A program made the translations under genes and the position numbers. Below, one piece after another: positions 1 to 6,702 of a DNA stretch of 9,950 nt. The notes beneath the pieces are model-generated. The model was not told the origin of the DNA, made no database searches, and saw only the letters and a list, made by a program, of their open reading frames with translations. Positions within the stretch are counted from its first letter, which is position 1. Each line of letters starts with the position of its first letter. The DNA comes from Candidatus Equihabitans merdae (GTDB lineage: Bacteria; Bacillota; Clostridia; Lachnospirales; Lachnospiraceae), in NCBI GenBank assembly GCA_018065025.1, contig JAGHUB010000337.1, positions 1-9,950 on the forward strand, written 5' to 3'.

Positions 1-737
1 TTCGCCTGATGGAAGAAGCCGACGCTATCCGTGAAGAAGATATTCAGATCAGCCGTAACATCGGTCAGTATGGTTATGAACTTCTTGAAGAGCTGGGCAA
101 AGGTGTTGGTATCATGACACATTGCAACGCCGGTACTCTGGCTACAGCTAAGTACGGTACAGCCTTAGCTCCCATGTACATCGCTCTTGAAAATGGCTGG
201 GATCCCAAGAATGATCTTCACGTATACTGTGATGAAACAAGACCTCTCCTTCAGGGCGCCAGACTGAGCGCTTATGAAATGCAGGCTGCCGGTATCGACA
301 CTTATGTACAGTGCGATAATATGGCTTCCTACACTATGAAGTCCGGCAAGATCGGTATCATCTTTGTTGGCTGCGACCGTGTTGCTGCAAACGGTGACTT
401 CGCTAACAAGATTGGTACATCAGGTGTAGCTATCATCGCTAAGCACTATGGTATTCCTTTCTATGTATGCGCACCGTCTTCCACAATCGATATGACTATG
501 GAATCAGGTGATGAGATCCATATCGAACAGCGTAAGCCGGAAGAAGTTACAGAGATGTGGTACGAAAAACGTATGGCACCGGAAGGTGTTGGCGTTGTTA
601 ACCCGGCTTTCGACGTTACAGATCACAGCCTGGTAACAGGTATCATCACCGAAAAGGGTATTGCTTACGCACCTTTCAAAGAATCCTTCGAGGCTATGGG
701 CATCAAACCCATCGAAAAGTTCGTCGATAAAAAATAA
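1..737 (+). CDS. mtnA: S-methyl-5-thioribose-1-phosphate isomerase, C-terminal part (5' end outside window)
   Basis: This enzyme converts 5-methylthioribose-1-phosphate to 5-methylthioribulose-1-phosphate in the cytoplasmic methionine salvage pathway. The reading frame is open from base 3, before the first ATG at 9, so the gene enters from the left. About 244 codons are present, against about 350 in the full family, so roughly the N-terminal 100 residues are missing. Family hallmarks are clear: THCNAGTLAT carries the catalytic Cys (codon 123-125), DETRPLLQGARL follows, and GCDRVAANGD carries the catalytic Asp (codon 375-377), then FANKIGT. The ribose-binding eIF2B-like fold extends to the end, and the TAA stop at 735-737 is followed by a hairpin and a terminator. 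No other salvage gene is visible in the window. The MtnA assignment is strong; an eIF2B-like or ribose-1,5-bisphosphate isomerase paralogue is less likely given the exact THCNAG and RPLLQGARL motifs. Confidence 0.95.
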   Translation, partial: RLMEEADAIREEDIQISRNIGQYGYELLEELGKGVGIMTHCNAGTLATAKYGTALAPMYIALENGWDPKNDLHVYCDETRPLLQGARLSAYEMQAAGIDTYVQCDNMASYTMKSGKIGIIFVGCDRVAANGDFANKIGTSGVAIIAKHYGIPFYVCAPSSTIDMTMESGDEIHIEQRKPEEVTEMWYEKRMAPEGVGVVNPAFDVTDHSLVTGIITEKGIAYAPFKESFEAMGIKPIEKFVDKK

Positions 738-750
738 TGTGCAGTCAAAG

Positions 751-770
751 CTGTCTGCTTAAGCAGATAG
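751..770 (+). other. Palindromic hairpin downstream of mtnA
   Basis: The perfect 14-bp palindrome TCTGCTTAAGCAGA (754-767) extends outward by one wobble and two Watson-Crick pairs, giving an 8-bp RNA stem with a TTAA loop. It starts 13 bases after the mtnA stop and 15 bases before the terminator stem. It has no T-run, so it is not a terminator itself. It may stabilise the mtnA 3' end or be a small protein-binding palindrome; the role is inferred. Confidence 0.4.
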
Positions 771-785
771 TTATAACGCTATGAC

Positions 786-815
786 GAAAGCCCGCGAGCA
801 CCCACGCGGGCTTTC
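786..815 (+). terminator. Rho-independent terminator of mtnA
   Basis: An 11-bp perfect stem (786-796 with 805-815, GC-rich core CCCGCG/CGCGGG) has an 8-base loop, with its 3' arm ending in CTTTC. The U-run is short and largely inside the stem. It lies 48 bases after the mtnA stop and just before the ribosome binding site of the next gene, so that gene probably has its own promoter or is fed by readthrough. Confidence 0.8.
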
Positions 816-838
816 TAAATGAATAGAGGGTAGATAAC

Positions 839-1330
839 ATGACAATGCTCAATGAAACTGCGGCGCAGTTTGAGACAATCTATGAAGAGTTTACGAATGC
901 TATCAGAGCTTTAGGTAGTAAAGTTAAGGGCGGTAAAAGAAAAGGAAAGTTTGGAAGCAAGCTAGCCAGAATGCTGGGCGGTGAGCTGGTAACCACGGAG
1001 AGAGATCGTCTTTCTGAAGAATTCCTGGATAAGGTTGTAGCTAACCGCGAGAAGCTTCTTGAGATGATGCAGGAGGCAAGCCTTGAAGAGCAGCAGGAAG
1101 CTGCCGCCATCGCCTGCGACATTTTGATGCAGGTCAGACCCGTAGAGTCAGATTCTACAACGGATCTGATGAAACGTGCTATGATCGGGCAGGCAGAATC
1201 TTTACTTCCTTATCTGAGTCAGGAGAAGGTAGGAGAGATACATGAACGTATTTCCAGTGCCTACACAAAGCGTCAGATGCTTCCCGTCGAAAGCAATATG
1301 CTGAAAGCATTAAAAAAATACATGGCATAA
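839..1330 (+). CDS. Uncharacterised 163-residue helical protein
   Basis: I do not recognise this protein. AGAGGG at 825-830 lies 8 bases before ATG 839, which supports this start over the second ATG at 845; the stop is TAA. The product is about 18 kDa and looks soluble and mostly alpha-helical, with no signal peptide or membrane segment. Residues 28-44 form a strongly basic, glycine-containing stretch (KVKGGKRKGKFGSKLAR) between two acidic helical stretches, which could suit nucleic-acid or membrane-surface contact, but that is only a compositional observation. The single cysteine is residue 93. The gene stands alone between the mtnA terminator (786-815) and the hairpin at 1391-1420. The reverse-strand 80-codon frame inside it is low-complexity and looks like a shadow. 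The coding call rests on the good ribosome binding site, Firmicutes-like codon use and clean flanking terminators. Confidence 0.8.
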   Translation: MTMLNETAAQFETIYEEFTNAIRALGSKVKGGKRKGKFGSKLARMLGGELVTTERDRLSEEFLDKVVANREKLLEMMQEASLEEQQEAAAIACDILMQVRPVESDSTTDLMKRAMIGQAESLLPYLSQEKVGEIHERISSAYTKRQMLPVESNMLKALKKYMA

Positions 1331-1390
1331 AAGCGTGAAAGTTCTCAGAAATTCAACTGTTGAGGACGTACACAAAAGCATATATACAAG

Positions 1391-1420
1391 CAAGACCTGG
1401 TGGTTATCCACCAGGTCTTG
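1391..1420. terminator. Strong hairpin terminator between convergent genes
   Basis: A 13-bp perfect stem (1391-1403 with 1408-1420, core AAGACCTGGTGG) has a 4-base TTAT loop. On the plus strand it is followed by TTCGTTACATG, a T-containing but imperfect tail. It lies 60 bases after the stop of the 163-residue gene and 58 bases beyond the end of the convergent minus-strand regulator, so it probably serves both. A weaker 7-pair hairpin with a 13-base loop lies just upstream (1341-1367). Confidence 0.8.
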
Positions 1421-1478
1421 TTCGTTACATGTTATGTTTTGTTTCATAATAGCCGATTTAAGGTATTTTTGTTAGCTA

Positions 1479-2387
1479 TTAAGATAGTGTGGTCAGATAA
1501 TTCATAATCAACAGGGCTGTCTTAAAGGTCATGGCATCTCGAATCTGACGCACATCTAAACCGGTTTGTTTCTGAATCTGTTCCAGTCGATAGATCAAAG
1601 TATTGCGATGCATGTGGAGTTTACGAGCTGTTTCAGCTATATTTAGATTGTTCTCAAAGAAACAATTGAAGGTATGGGCTGTCTCTGGAAGAAGGATTTC
1701 TTCGTAACCAGGACCGATAGCTTCCAACATGTAGGGAATACATTGATCCTTTGTCAGCCCGTAGATGAGTCGTCCAAGTCCAAGAGCATTGTAGGCATAT
1801 ATGTGCTGCTCAGGATAGAAGATGAGGCCAACCTTTAAGGCCAGAACAGCGTCTTTGAATCTATCAGATAAGTGTTCAATCTGCTCCACTACGGCACTGT
1901 AGGCTACATTGGCCCGGATCATAGCTTCAGCATTTAGAATATCCATAACCAGATAAGCCTGTTCCTGAAGTTGTTCAGGGGCGGGCTTTTTGCTGTAGGT
2001 AGAAACCATAGCAATCTGCTTGTTATGGATAGGTATAAACCAAGTGTTGCCTCGATCAGGGAAGGAATTCCTCAGAATAGAAAGCACCGTTTCGTCCATA
2101 TCCTGTTTTGATTCAATCAGAAAGAGGGCACGAGGTGCTTTGATATCAAAATGAAAACGCTTAGCCACATGGGGGATTTCATGTGTATCGATATTTCCTG
2201 TGATCAGACGCTTCAGAGTAGTTGTCTGATCATTTTTTTCAGCATAGGCTTCGATCAGTGACTGAATCTGTTCGATGGCACGGGAAGATTCCTCAGCAGA
2301 AAGTGAGGCATCATCCGGAATCTGCAGGGAAAGTCCCGTCAGCCTGTTTAATTCACGAATCGATTTTGTAAGCTTATCGTTACTCAT
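1479..2387 (-). CDS. PucR/CdaR-family helix-turn-helix transcriptional regulator
   Basis: This is a 302-residue cytoplasmic DNA-binding regulator. The C-terminal segment, residues about 246-280, is the PucR-type helix-turn-helix (HTH_30): NNLNIAETARKLHMHRNTL followed by IYRLEQIQKQTGLD. This motif is diagnostic of the PucR/CdaR class found with sugar diacid, purine and other catabolic genes. The middle (about 80-200) fits the GGDEF-like sensory region of CdaR proteins, and the first 65 residues are polar and helical. ATG 2387 is supported by GGAGTG (2395-2400) 7 bases upstream. It lies downstream of the sugar-importer ATPase gene on the same strand, 133 bases away, with the ATPase terminator between them, so it may have its own promoter or depend on readthrough. 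The effector is not deducible. A role in controlling the ATPase or sugar uptake is suggested only by adjacency. Confidence 0.88.
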   Translation of the reverse strand: MSNDKLTKSIRELNRLTGLSLQIPDDASLSAEESSRAIEQIQSLIEAYAEKNDQTTTLKRLITGNIDTHEIPHVAKRFHFDIKAPRALFLIESKQDMDETVLSILRNSFPDRGNTWFIPIHNKQIAMVSTYSKKPAPEQLQEQAYLVMDILNAEAMIRANVAYSAVVEQIEHLSDRFKDAVLALKVGLIFYPEQHIYAYNALGLGRLIYGLTKDQCIPYMLEAIGPGYEEILLPETAHTFNCFFENNLNIAETARKLHMHRNTLIYRLEQIQKQTGLDVRQIRDAMTFKTALLIMNYLTTLS

Positions 2388-2456
2388 GGAATATCACTCC
2401 GTCATTTTTATCAAAATGAGTCATGCAGAAGATTGTGTATTGGGGGAGGTAAAAGG

Positions 2457-2491
2457 ATACCCCAGAGAACATTATACATTCTCTGGGGTAT
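2457..2491 (-). terminator. Terminator of the ATPase gene
   Basis: A 13-bp perfect stem (2457-2469 with 2479-2491; ATACCCCAGAGAA paired with its complement) has a 9-base loop. Read on the minus strand it is followed by CC then TTTT, giving a short U-run. It lies 29 bases beyond the ATPase stop codon and 69 bases before the start of the regulator downstream. Confidence 0.8.
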
Positions 2492-2520
2492 GAAAAGAAA
2501 TCACTTAATTTGGTTAGGAA

Positions 2521-3630
2521 TTAGTTTGTGATAGTCAGTTCTGTTTCTTTGTCGAACAGATGGATCTTTTCCATGTTCAGAGTGAACTTGGCCATGTCAT
2601 CCTGATGAAGCTTTGTTGTGGAGGGAACACGAGCTGTCATCTGTGTGCCTTCCATATCGAAGTACAGGTAAACTTCGGCGCCAAGCAGTTCATAGAACTT
2701 GATCTTTGTATCGATTGTCAGACCCTTCGGAGCGGCGGGATCGTCAGCTTCGAAGATATCTTCCGGACGGATACCAAGGACAACAGTCTTGCCGTCATAA
2801 CCACCATCGATCAGAGCCTGCTTCTTAGAAGCGGGAACTTCCATAGTGCTGTTACCAACAGTCAGTGTAACCTTATCGCCCTGGATACCAACAATAGCAT
2901 CCATGAAGTTCATCTGCGGAGAACCGATGAAACCGGCTACGAACAGGTTACCGGGCTTGTCGTACAGGTTCTGCGGAGAGTCAACCTGCTGCATGATACC
3001 GTCTTTCATAACAACGATTCTGGTACCAAGAGTCATAGCTTCTGTCTGGTCATGTGTTACGTAGATGATTGTTGTACCAAGGTTCTTGTGGATCTTGGAG
3101 ATTTCGATACGCATCTGAACACGAAGCTTAGCATCCAGGTTGGACAGCGGTTCGTCCATCAGGAAGACCTTGGGGTTACGAACGATAGCACGACCCATAG
3201 CTACACGCTGTCTCTGACCACCGGACAGAGCGTTGGGCTTACGATCAAGCAGATGTGCCAGGTCAAGGATCTTAGCAGCTTCACGAACTTTCTGGTCGAT
3301 TTCATCCTTGGGAACGTTACGAAGCTTAAGGCTGAAAGCCATGTTATCGTAAACGGTCATATGCGGATACAGAGCGTAGTTCTGGAAAACCATGGCGATA
3401 TCACGATCCTTGGGTTCACGATCGTTCATCAGTTCGCCATCGATACGGAATTCACCATCGGAGATATCTTCAAGACCGGCGATCATACGCAGTGTTGTGG
3501 ACTTACCGCAACCTGACGGACCAACGAAGATGATAAACTCTTTGTCAGCGATCTCAAGGTTGAAGTCATGAACAGCATGATAACCGTTCGGATACTTTTT
3601 CTCGATGTGCTTCAGTGATAATGATGCCAT
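2521..3630 (-). CDS. ugpC: Sugar ABC importer ATP-binding protein, UgpC/MsmK family
   Basis: This 369-residue CUT1-type ATPase would sit on the cytoplasmic face of sugar importers and drive them by ATP hydrolysis. All nucleotide-binding motifs are intact: Walker A GPSGCGKST (37-45), Q-loop Gln83, signature LSGGQRQRVAMGRA from residue 135, Walker B VFLMDE (155-160), D-loop SNLD, and H-loop His193 in THD. The C-terminal third (about 235-369) is the OB/TOBE regulatory domain, with FIGSPQMNF and GIRPED matching MalK/UgpC/MsmK proteins. Length is normal. The start at 3630 is fixed by AAGGAGG (3640-3646) 9 bases upstream. It has its own promoter region and terminator and no permease beside it, the usual arrangement for a shared ATPase serving several importers, possibly including the one at 8486 onward. 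The symbol follows common database naming; msmK or msmX would be equally valid. Confidence 0.95.
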   Translation of the reverse strand: MASLSLKHIEKKYPNGYHAVHDFNLEIADKEFIIFVGPSGCGKSTTLRMIAGLEDISDGEFRIDGELMNDREPKDRDIAMVFQNYALYPHMTVYDNMAFSLKLRNVPKDEIDQKVREAAKILDLAHLLDRKPNALSGGQRQRVAMGRAIVRNPKVFLMDEPLSNLDAKLRVQMRIEISKIHKNLGTTIIYVTHDQTEAMTLGTRIVVMKDGIMQQVDSPQNLYDKPGNLFVAGFIGSPQMNFMDAIVGIQGDKVTLTVGNSTMEVPASKKQALIDGGYDGKTVVLGIRPEDIFEADDPAAPKGLTIDTKIKFYELLGAEVYLYFDMEGTQMTARVPSTTKLHQDDMAKFTLNMEKIHLFDKETELTITN

Positions 3631-3713
3631 TTGATATATCCTCCTTAGAATATCTATGATTATCTGTGTTACGCCTTATAGGCGCTAATCATCGTCTTAT
3701 AACGTCCTACTGC

Positions 3714-3742
3714 ATTGTAAGTTATCGGCACTTGTTCAACAA
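3714..3742 (-). promoter_or_regulatory. Predicted promoter of the ATPase gene with palindrome over the -35
   Basis: On the minus strand TTGTTG (3737-3742) and TACAAT (3714-3719) are separated by 17 bases. The -10 matches 5 of 6 and the -35 only 3 of 6. The predicted transcript would have a leader of about 75 bases with a small CGCC/GGCG hairpin (3672-3684). The -35 lies inside the perfect palindrome TTGTTCAACAA (3732-3742), a possible regulator site. Confidence 0.45.
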
Positions 3743-3818
3743 TGTGATGTGTAACTAAAAAACCGGGGAAATAATTGGTTACTCATGATGTTTATATAGT
3801 TAAGAAGGATATATAGAA

Positions 3819-3838
3819 TATGTCATAGGATTGACATA
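3819..3838 (+). promoter_or_regulatory. Predicted LacI-type operator at the GH32 promoter
   Basis: TATGTCA and TGACATA form a perfect 7-bp inverted repeat with a 6-base spacer (TAGGAT). The element covers the TTGACA -35 box (3831-3836). A near copy (16 of 20 identical) lies at 8344-8363 in front of the sugar-binding lipoprotein gene, at the same offset from its -35. This is what a repressor site shared by two promoters of one regulon would look like. The nearby LacI-family protein (start 5609) is the obvious candidate binder; that link is inferred. Confidence 0.5.
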
Positions 3839-3886
3839 CGCTTCTAACGGTCAAAATATGACAGTTTCAGGGCGTTTCAATATAAA
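3831..3886 (+). promoter_or_regulatory. Two overlapping candidate promoters for GH32
   Basis: Candidate 1 is TTGACA (3831-3836), a 17-base spacer, then AAATAT (3854-3859), a perfect -35 with a poor -10. Candidate 2 is ATGACA (3858-3863), a 17-base spacer, then TATAAA (3881-3886), 5 of 6 at both boxes. Candidate 2 would start transcription around 3893, almost at the ribosome binding site, leaving a leader of only about 15 bases. Its -35 lies within a second small inverted repeat, GTCA-N5-TGAC (3850-3862). Which one is used cannot be decided from sequence. Confidence 0.5.
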
Positions 3887-3908
3887 TGCGATATGGAGAT
3901 AAGAGATC

Positions 3909-5465
3909 ATGAAGAAACAGTATCTGATCGATGCAAAATATCTTAGTATACCCGTTGCCGTCGATAAAGAATGTGCACTGGTAGAGTTCTTTCTTATTAA
4001 GGAAGGACAGGAACCTGAAAAGGTTATGGAATTCAACATCCCCATGGATCGTAGTGGTGCCCAAGAGTATCCGACTAAATATTTCACACAGCTTCCGGTG
4101 GAGGAGTACCAAGGAGAGGTTCTGGAACTGTGTGGAGATATGGCTGAGACATTCTGTCAGGCTATATACACCACTGATGAGATGAATCACATCGCTTCAT
4201 CTGAAATCAGACCTGCGATCCATTTTACCGCTGATAGTGGATGGACAAATGATCCCAACGGCATGGTATATGCCGATGGGATCTACCATCTTTACTATCA
4301 GTATAATCCCTTTGATATTGTCTGGAATAACATGTCCTGGGGGCATGCTGTAAGCCCGGACATGCTTCATTGGGAACAGAAAGACCCTGTTATGTTTCCG
4401 GATGAGAACGGCACCATGTATTCAGGCTGTGCCATCAGAAACGACAGAGAGCTTCTGGGGCTTCCCAAAGAGGCTTTGATATTCTTCTATACAGCTTCCG
4501 GTGGCGTCAATCCCTGGAGTGGAGATCTGGAGTTTACACAGAGAATCGCCTACAGTCTGGATGGCGGTGAGACTCTGGTTAAGATGGAAGACCCTTGTGT
4601 TCCGGTTATTTATAAGGATACTCGCGATCCTAAGGTTTTCTGGCATGAAGAAAGTCAGGCCTATATCATGGTTCTCTGGACTAAGGGAAATGATTTTGCT
4701 GTCTTGCGTTCAGAGAATCTTAAGGACTGGGAGATGACCCATGAGTTTACTCTGGATGGTGGCTGGGAATGCCCTGATCTCTTCAATCTGAAGAGTCCGG
4801 ACGGAGAAAGCTGCTGGTTCTTCTGATCTGCCGATGGCTATTACTATATTGGTGAATTCGATGGCTATCACTTTAATTCCGACGGAAAGAAGCACTCTAC
4901 TTATCTGTCAAGTGTTCCCTATGCTGCTCAGACTTTCAGCGGTGTAGAGGATCGAATCATTTCCATTCCCTGGCTGCGTCTTAGAAATGACGGTCGTTGC
5001 TTCACAAGTTCCTATGGTATTCCTGTGGAAATGTCTTGTAAGAAGAAAGATGGCCAGTGGATCTTGATTCAGAAACCCATCAGAGAATTGATGGAACACG
5101 CCAGTCCCATCTCTCAGTTCCTGGATATGAAGGATGACGTGGTCCACATTCATGACAAAGCTTACAGAAAAGCGGTTGTTATTTACGTCAAACTGAAAGA
5201 AGAAGGCAGCAACGAATTGCGTTGGAAACTTAATGGTACAGTAGTCGAATATACTCAGAATGCCGGCCGTCTGCGAATTGACAATAAGTCCTATCATGTC
5301 TCTAAAGAAGAGAGAGAGCTGCTGTTCATCGTCGATGATCGAATCCTCGAAGTCTTCTCAAAACAGGATGGCATGATCGGTACTTTCGAAACAGATCATC
5401 CCTACGCAGCTCTGGATATTGACTTTAGTGGGCTGGAAGATTATGAAATCTATGAGATAGATTAA
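3909..5465 (+). pseudogene. GH32 beta-fructosidase (sucrose/fructan hydrolase) interrupted by in-frame TGA
   Basis: GH32 enzymes cleave beta-fructosidic bonds of sucrose, inulin-type or levan-type oligosaccharides. GGAG (3895-3898) lies 10 bases before ATG 3909. Residues 1-100 form an extra N-terminal region. The catalytic propeller then shows GWTNDPNG with nucleophile Asp115, RDPKVFW with Asp240 as transition-state stabiliser, and GGWECPD with acid/base Glu287. Codon 306 (4824-4826) is TGA. Beyond it the same frame continues without another stop to TAA at 5463-5465 and is clearly GH32: SADGYYYIGEFDG, YAAQTFSG, PWLR, KPIREL and a C-terminal beta-sandwich. Read through, the protein would be about 518 residues, a normal length for this type. 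There is no signal peptide, so action is cytoplasmic on imported sugar. The stopped 305-residue product keeps all three carboxylates but lacks the propeller closure and the sandwich, so it is probably inactive. Alternatives are a sequencing error or stop readthrough. The LacI regulator gene follows. Confidence 0.85.
4824..4826 (+). other. Premature in-frame TGA in GH32 frame
   Basis: The local reading is C-W-F-F-stop-S-A-D-G-Y-Y-Y-I-G-E-F. Family resemblance continues in the same frame on both sides, so this is a substitution and not an indel. TGG (Trp) or GGA (Gly) would be the simplest one-base ancestors, given the aromatic/small residue usual just before the ADG turn in this blade; the exact residue is inferred. 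No convincing selenocysteine-type hairpin follows. Confidence 0.85.
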
Positions 5466-5511
5466 TCCGGTTAGTGGCAACTTTTTACAAATTTTTATTT
5501 TAAAGTTTGGA

Positions 5512-5540
5512 TAGAAAAATGTGTGCAATTCCGCTATAAT
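5512..5540 (+). promoter_or_regulatory. Predicted promoter of the LacI-family regulator
   Basis: TAGAAA (5512-5517, 4 of 6) and a perfect TATAAT (5535-5540) are 17 bases apart, predicting a start near 5547 and a leader of about 60 bases. No copy of the 20-bp element seen at 3819 and 8344 is present here, so autoregulation is not evident. No strong terminator separates GH32 from this promoter, so readthrough from GH32 is also possible. Confidence 0.6.
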
Positions 5541-5608
5541 CCGTAGTGGTTTAGAGAATCTTCAGACGACAGGGTAAGTTGTGTATATCGTGTGGGAGAG
5601 ACTATAAG

Positions 5609-6586
5609 ATGGCAACATTAAAGGATGTGGCGAAAGAAGCCGGATTAACAGTGACAACGGTTTCACGAGTATTGAACAATCGAGGGTACATCAGTGACCA
5701 GGCCAGAGAAAAGGTCGCGGAAGCTATGAAGAAGCTGAATTATCAGCCCAACGAACTGGCCAGATCATTACATAATAAGAGTTCAAATACCATCGGGGTT
5801 ATCGTACCCCATATTCGCCATCCCTATTTTGCTGAGATGATCAGCAATGTTGAATATTTCGCTCAGAAAGCAGGTTATAAAATCATCCTCTGTAATTCTC
5901 AGGGTAAAGATGAGAAGGTGCTGGAGTACGTGGATATGTGCACTCGCAATCGTGTGGCAGGTCTGATCCTGTTCAGTGCAGGCGTTAAGACAGAAACATT
6001 TTCCAGCATGGATGTGCCGGTAATTACCATGGAGCGTTATATCGATTCCAGCACCGCTTCTATAGAATGTGACAACATCCAAGGCGGCGAACTTGCTACT
6101 GAGAAACTGATTCAGTCCGGTTGTAAGTTTTTACTTCATATTGGTGGCTGGTCTGATACACCTATGCCGGCTGACCACCGAGGAGCAGGCTTCCGAAAGG
6201 TGTGCGATGAGAATCACATTCCTTATCCTGAAGTCAGTACAGAGGTCAAGCAATTCGATGCGATGGATTATATCGAGCTCCTGGAAGATGCACTGAAGAA
6301 GAATCCTCAGATCGCCGGTATCTTTGCCAACAGTGATGTTATTGCTGCTCAGGCCATCCGCGTATGCAGCAGATTAGGCATTAAGGTTCCGGAACAGATG
6401 AAGGTCATCGGATTCGATGATTCCATGGTTGCTACAGTCACCACACCGCAGCTGACCACCATTCATCAACCGGTGAGAGAAATGGCTGAGATAGCCATAC
6501 AGTTGCTGCACAATGCAGTAGCAGGAAAGACTGTTGCTAAACGTACTCTGCTTCCGGTTCATCTGGTAGAGCGTGAGACGACCTAA
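5609..6586 (+). CDS. LacI-family transcriptional regulator of sugar utilisation
   Basis: This 325-residue DNA-binding protein has the family layout. Residues 3-25 are the LacI helix-turn-helix (TLKDVAKEAGLTVTTVSRVL), residues about 45-54 the hinge (YQPNELARSL), and residues about 60-325 a periplasmic-binding-protein-like sensor domain (IGVIVPHIRHPYFAEM, IFANSDVIAAQAIR, VIGFDDSMVATVTTPQLTTI). I chose ATG 5609 because MATLKDVAKEAG is the standard LacI N-terminus and GGGAG (5594-5598) lies 10 bases upstream. A TTG at 5579 in the same frame would add ten non-homologous residues and put the ribosome binding site inside the gene. Lying directly behind the GH32 frame, it resembles ScrR-type sucrose/fructan repressors. 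Candidate operators are the 20-bp elements at 3819-3838 and 8344-8363. The inducer is inferred to be sucrose, a fructo-oligosaccharide or a derivative. Confidence 0.92.
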   Translation: MATLKDVAKEAGLTVTTVSRVLNNRGYISDQAREKVAEAMKKLNYQPNELARSLHNKSSNTIGVIVPHIRHPYFAEMISNVEYFAQKAGYKIILCNSQGKDEKVLEYVDMCTRNRVAGLILFSAGVKTETFSSMDVPVITMERYIDSSTASIECDNIQGGELATEKLIQSGCKFLLHIGGWSDTPMPADHRGAGFRKVCDENHIPYPEVSTEVKQFDAMDYIELLEDALKKNPQIAGIFANSDVIAAQAIRVCSRLGIKVPEQMKVIGFDDSMVATVTTPQLTTIHQPVREMAEIAIQLLHNAVAGKTVAKRTLLPVHLVERETT

Positions 6587-6615
6587 TACAAAAACTACGT
6601 ATAATTAAGATAATT

Positions 6616-6653
6616 AAAACCAGCAGTATTCGGTGAGAATAGCTGCTGGTTTT
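6616..6653. terminator. Bidirectional terminator between convergent genes
   Basis: An 11-bp perfect stem (6616-6626 with 6643-6653; AAAACCAGCAG and its complement) continues, after one bulged G at 6642, into a 5-bp inner stem (TATTC/GAATA) with a GGTGA loop. The arms end in TTTT in either direction, so it can serve both the LacI gene on its left and the minus-strand gene on its right. Confidence 0.85.
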
Positions 6654-6702
6654 GTCGTATATACTTTAATCTGTGATCAGGTTTGTGGTATTTCGTGGAT
6701 TA

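Noticed and set aside
2472..2477. Minus-strand TATAAT in the ATPase terminator loop as the -10 of the PucR-type gene
   Set aside because: The hexamer is perfect, but the -35 at 17 bases (TTCTTT) is poor and the site lies within the hairpin loop. It is possible but not supported enough to annotate.
2560..3516. Long 318-codon open frame on the plus strand, antisense to the ATPase gene
   Set aside because: It mirrors a strongly conserved ATPase gene, its product has no recognisable family, is rich in Cys/His/Thr in an unnatural way and has no ribosome binding site. It is a shadow of codon bias.
4824..4826. Altered genetic code with TGA read as tryptophan
   Set aside because: All other genes in the window use TGG for Trp and none has an in-frame TGA, so one isolated codon does not support a code change.
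4824..4870. Selenocysteine insertion at the GH32 TGA
   Set aside because: No convincing stem-loop follows the TGA at the bacterial SECIS distance, and GH32 enzymes are not known to use selenocysteine.
5025..5465. Separate gene starting at ATG 5025 for the C-terminal GH32 part
   Set aside because: The GH32 similarity continues upstream of 5025 in the same frame back to the TGA at 4824, and no good ribosome binding site precedes 5025. It is the tail of the interrupted gene.
5579..5608. TTG start at 5579 for the LacI-family gene
   Set aside because: The ten extra residues are not LacI-like and contain the GGGAG that serves ATG 5609.
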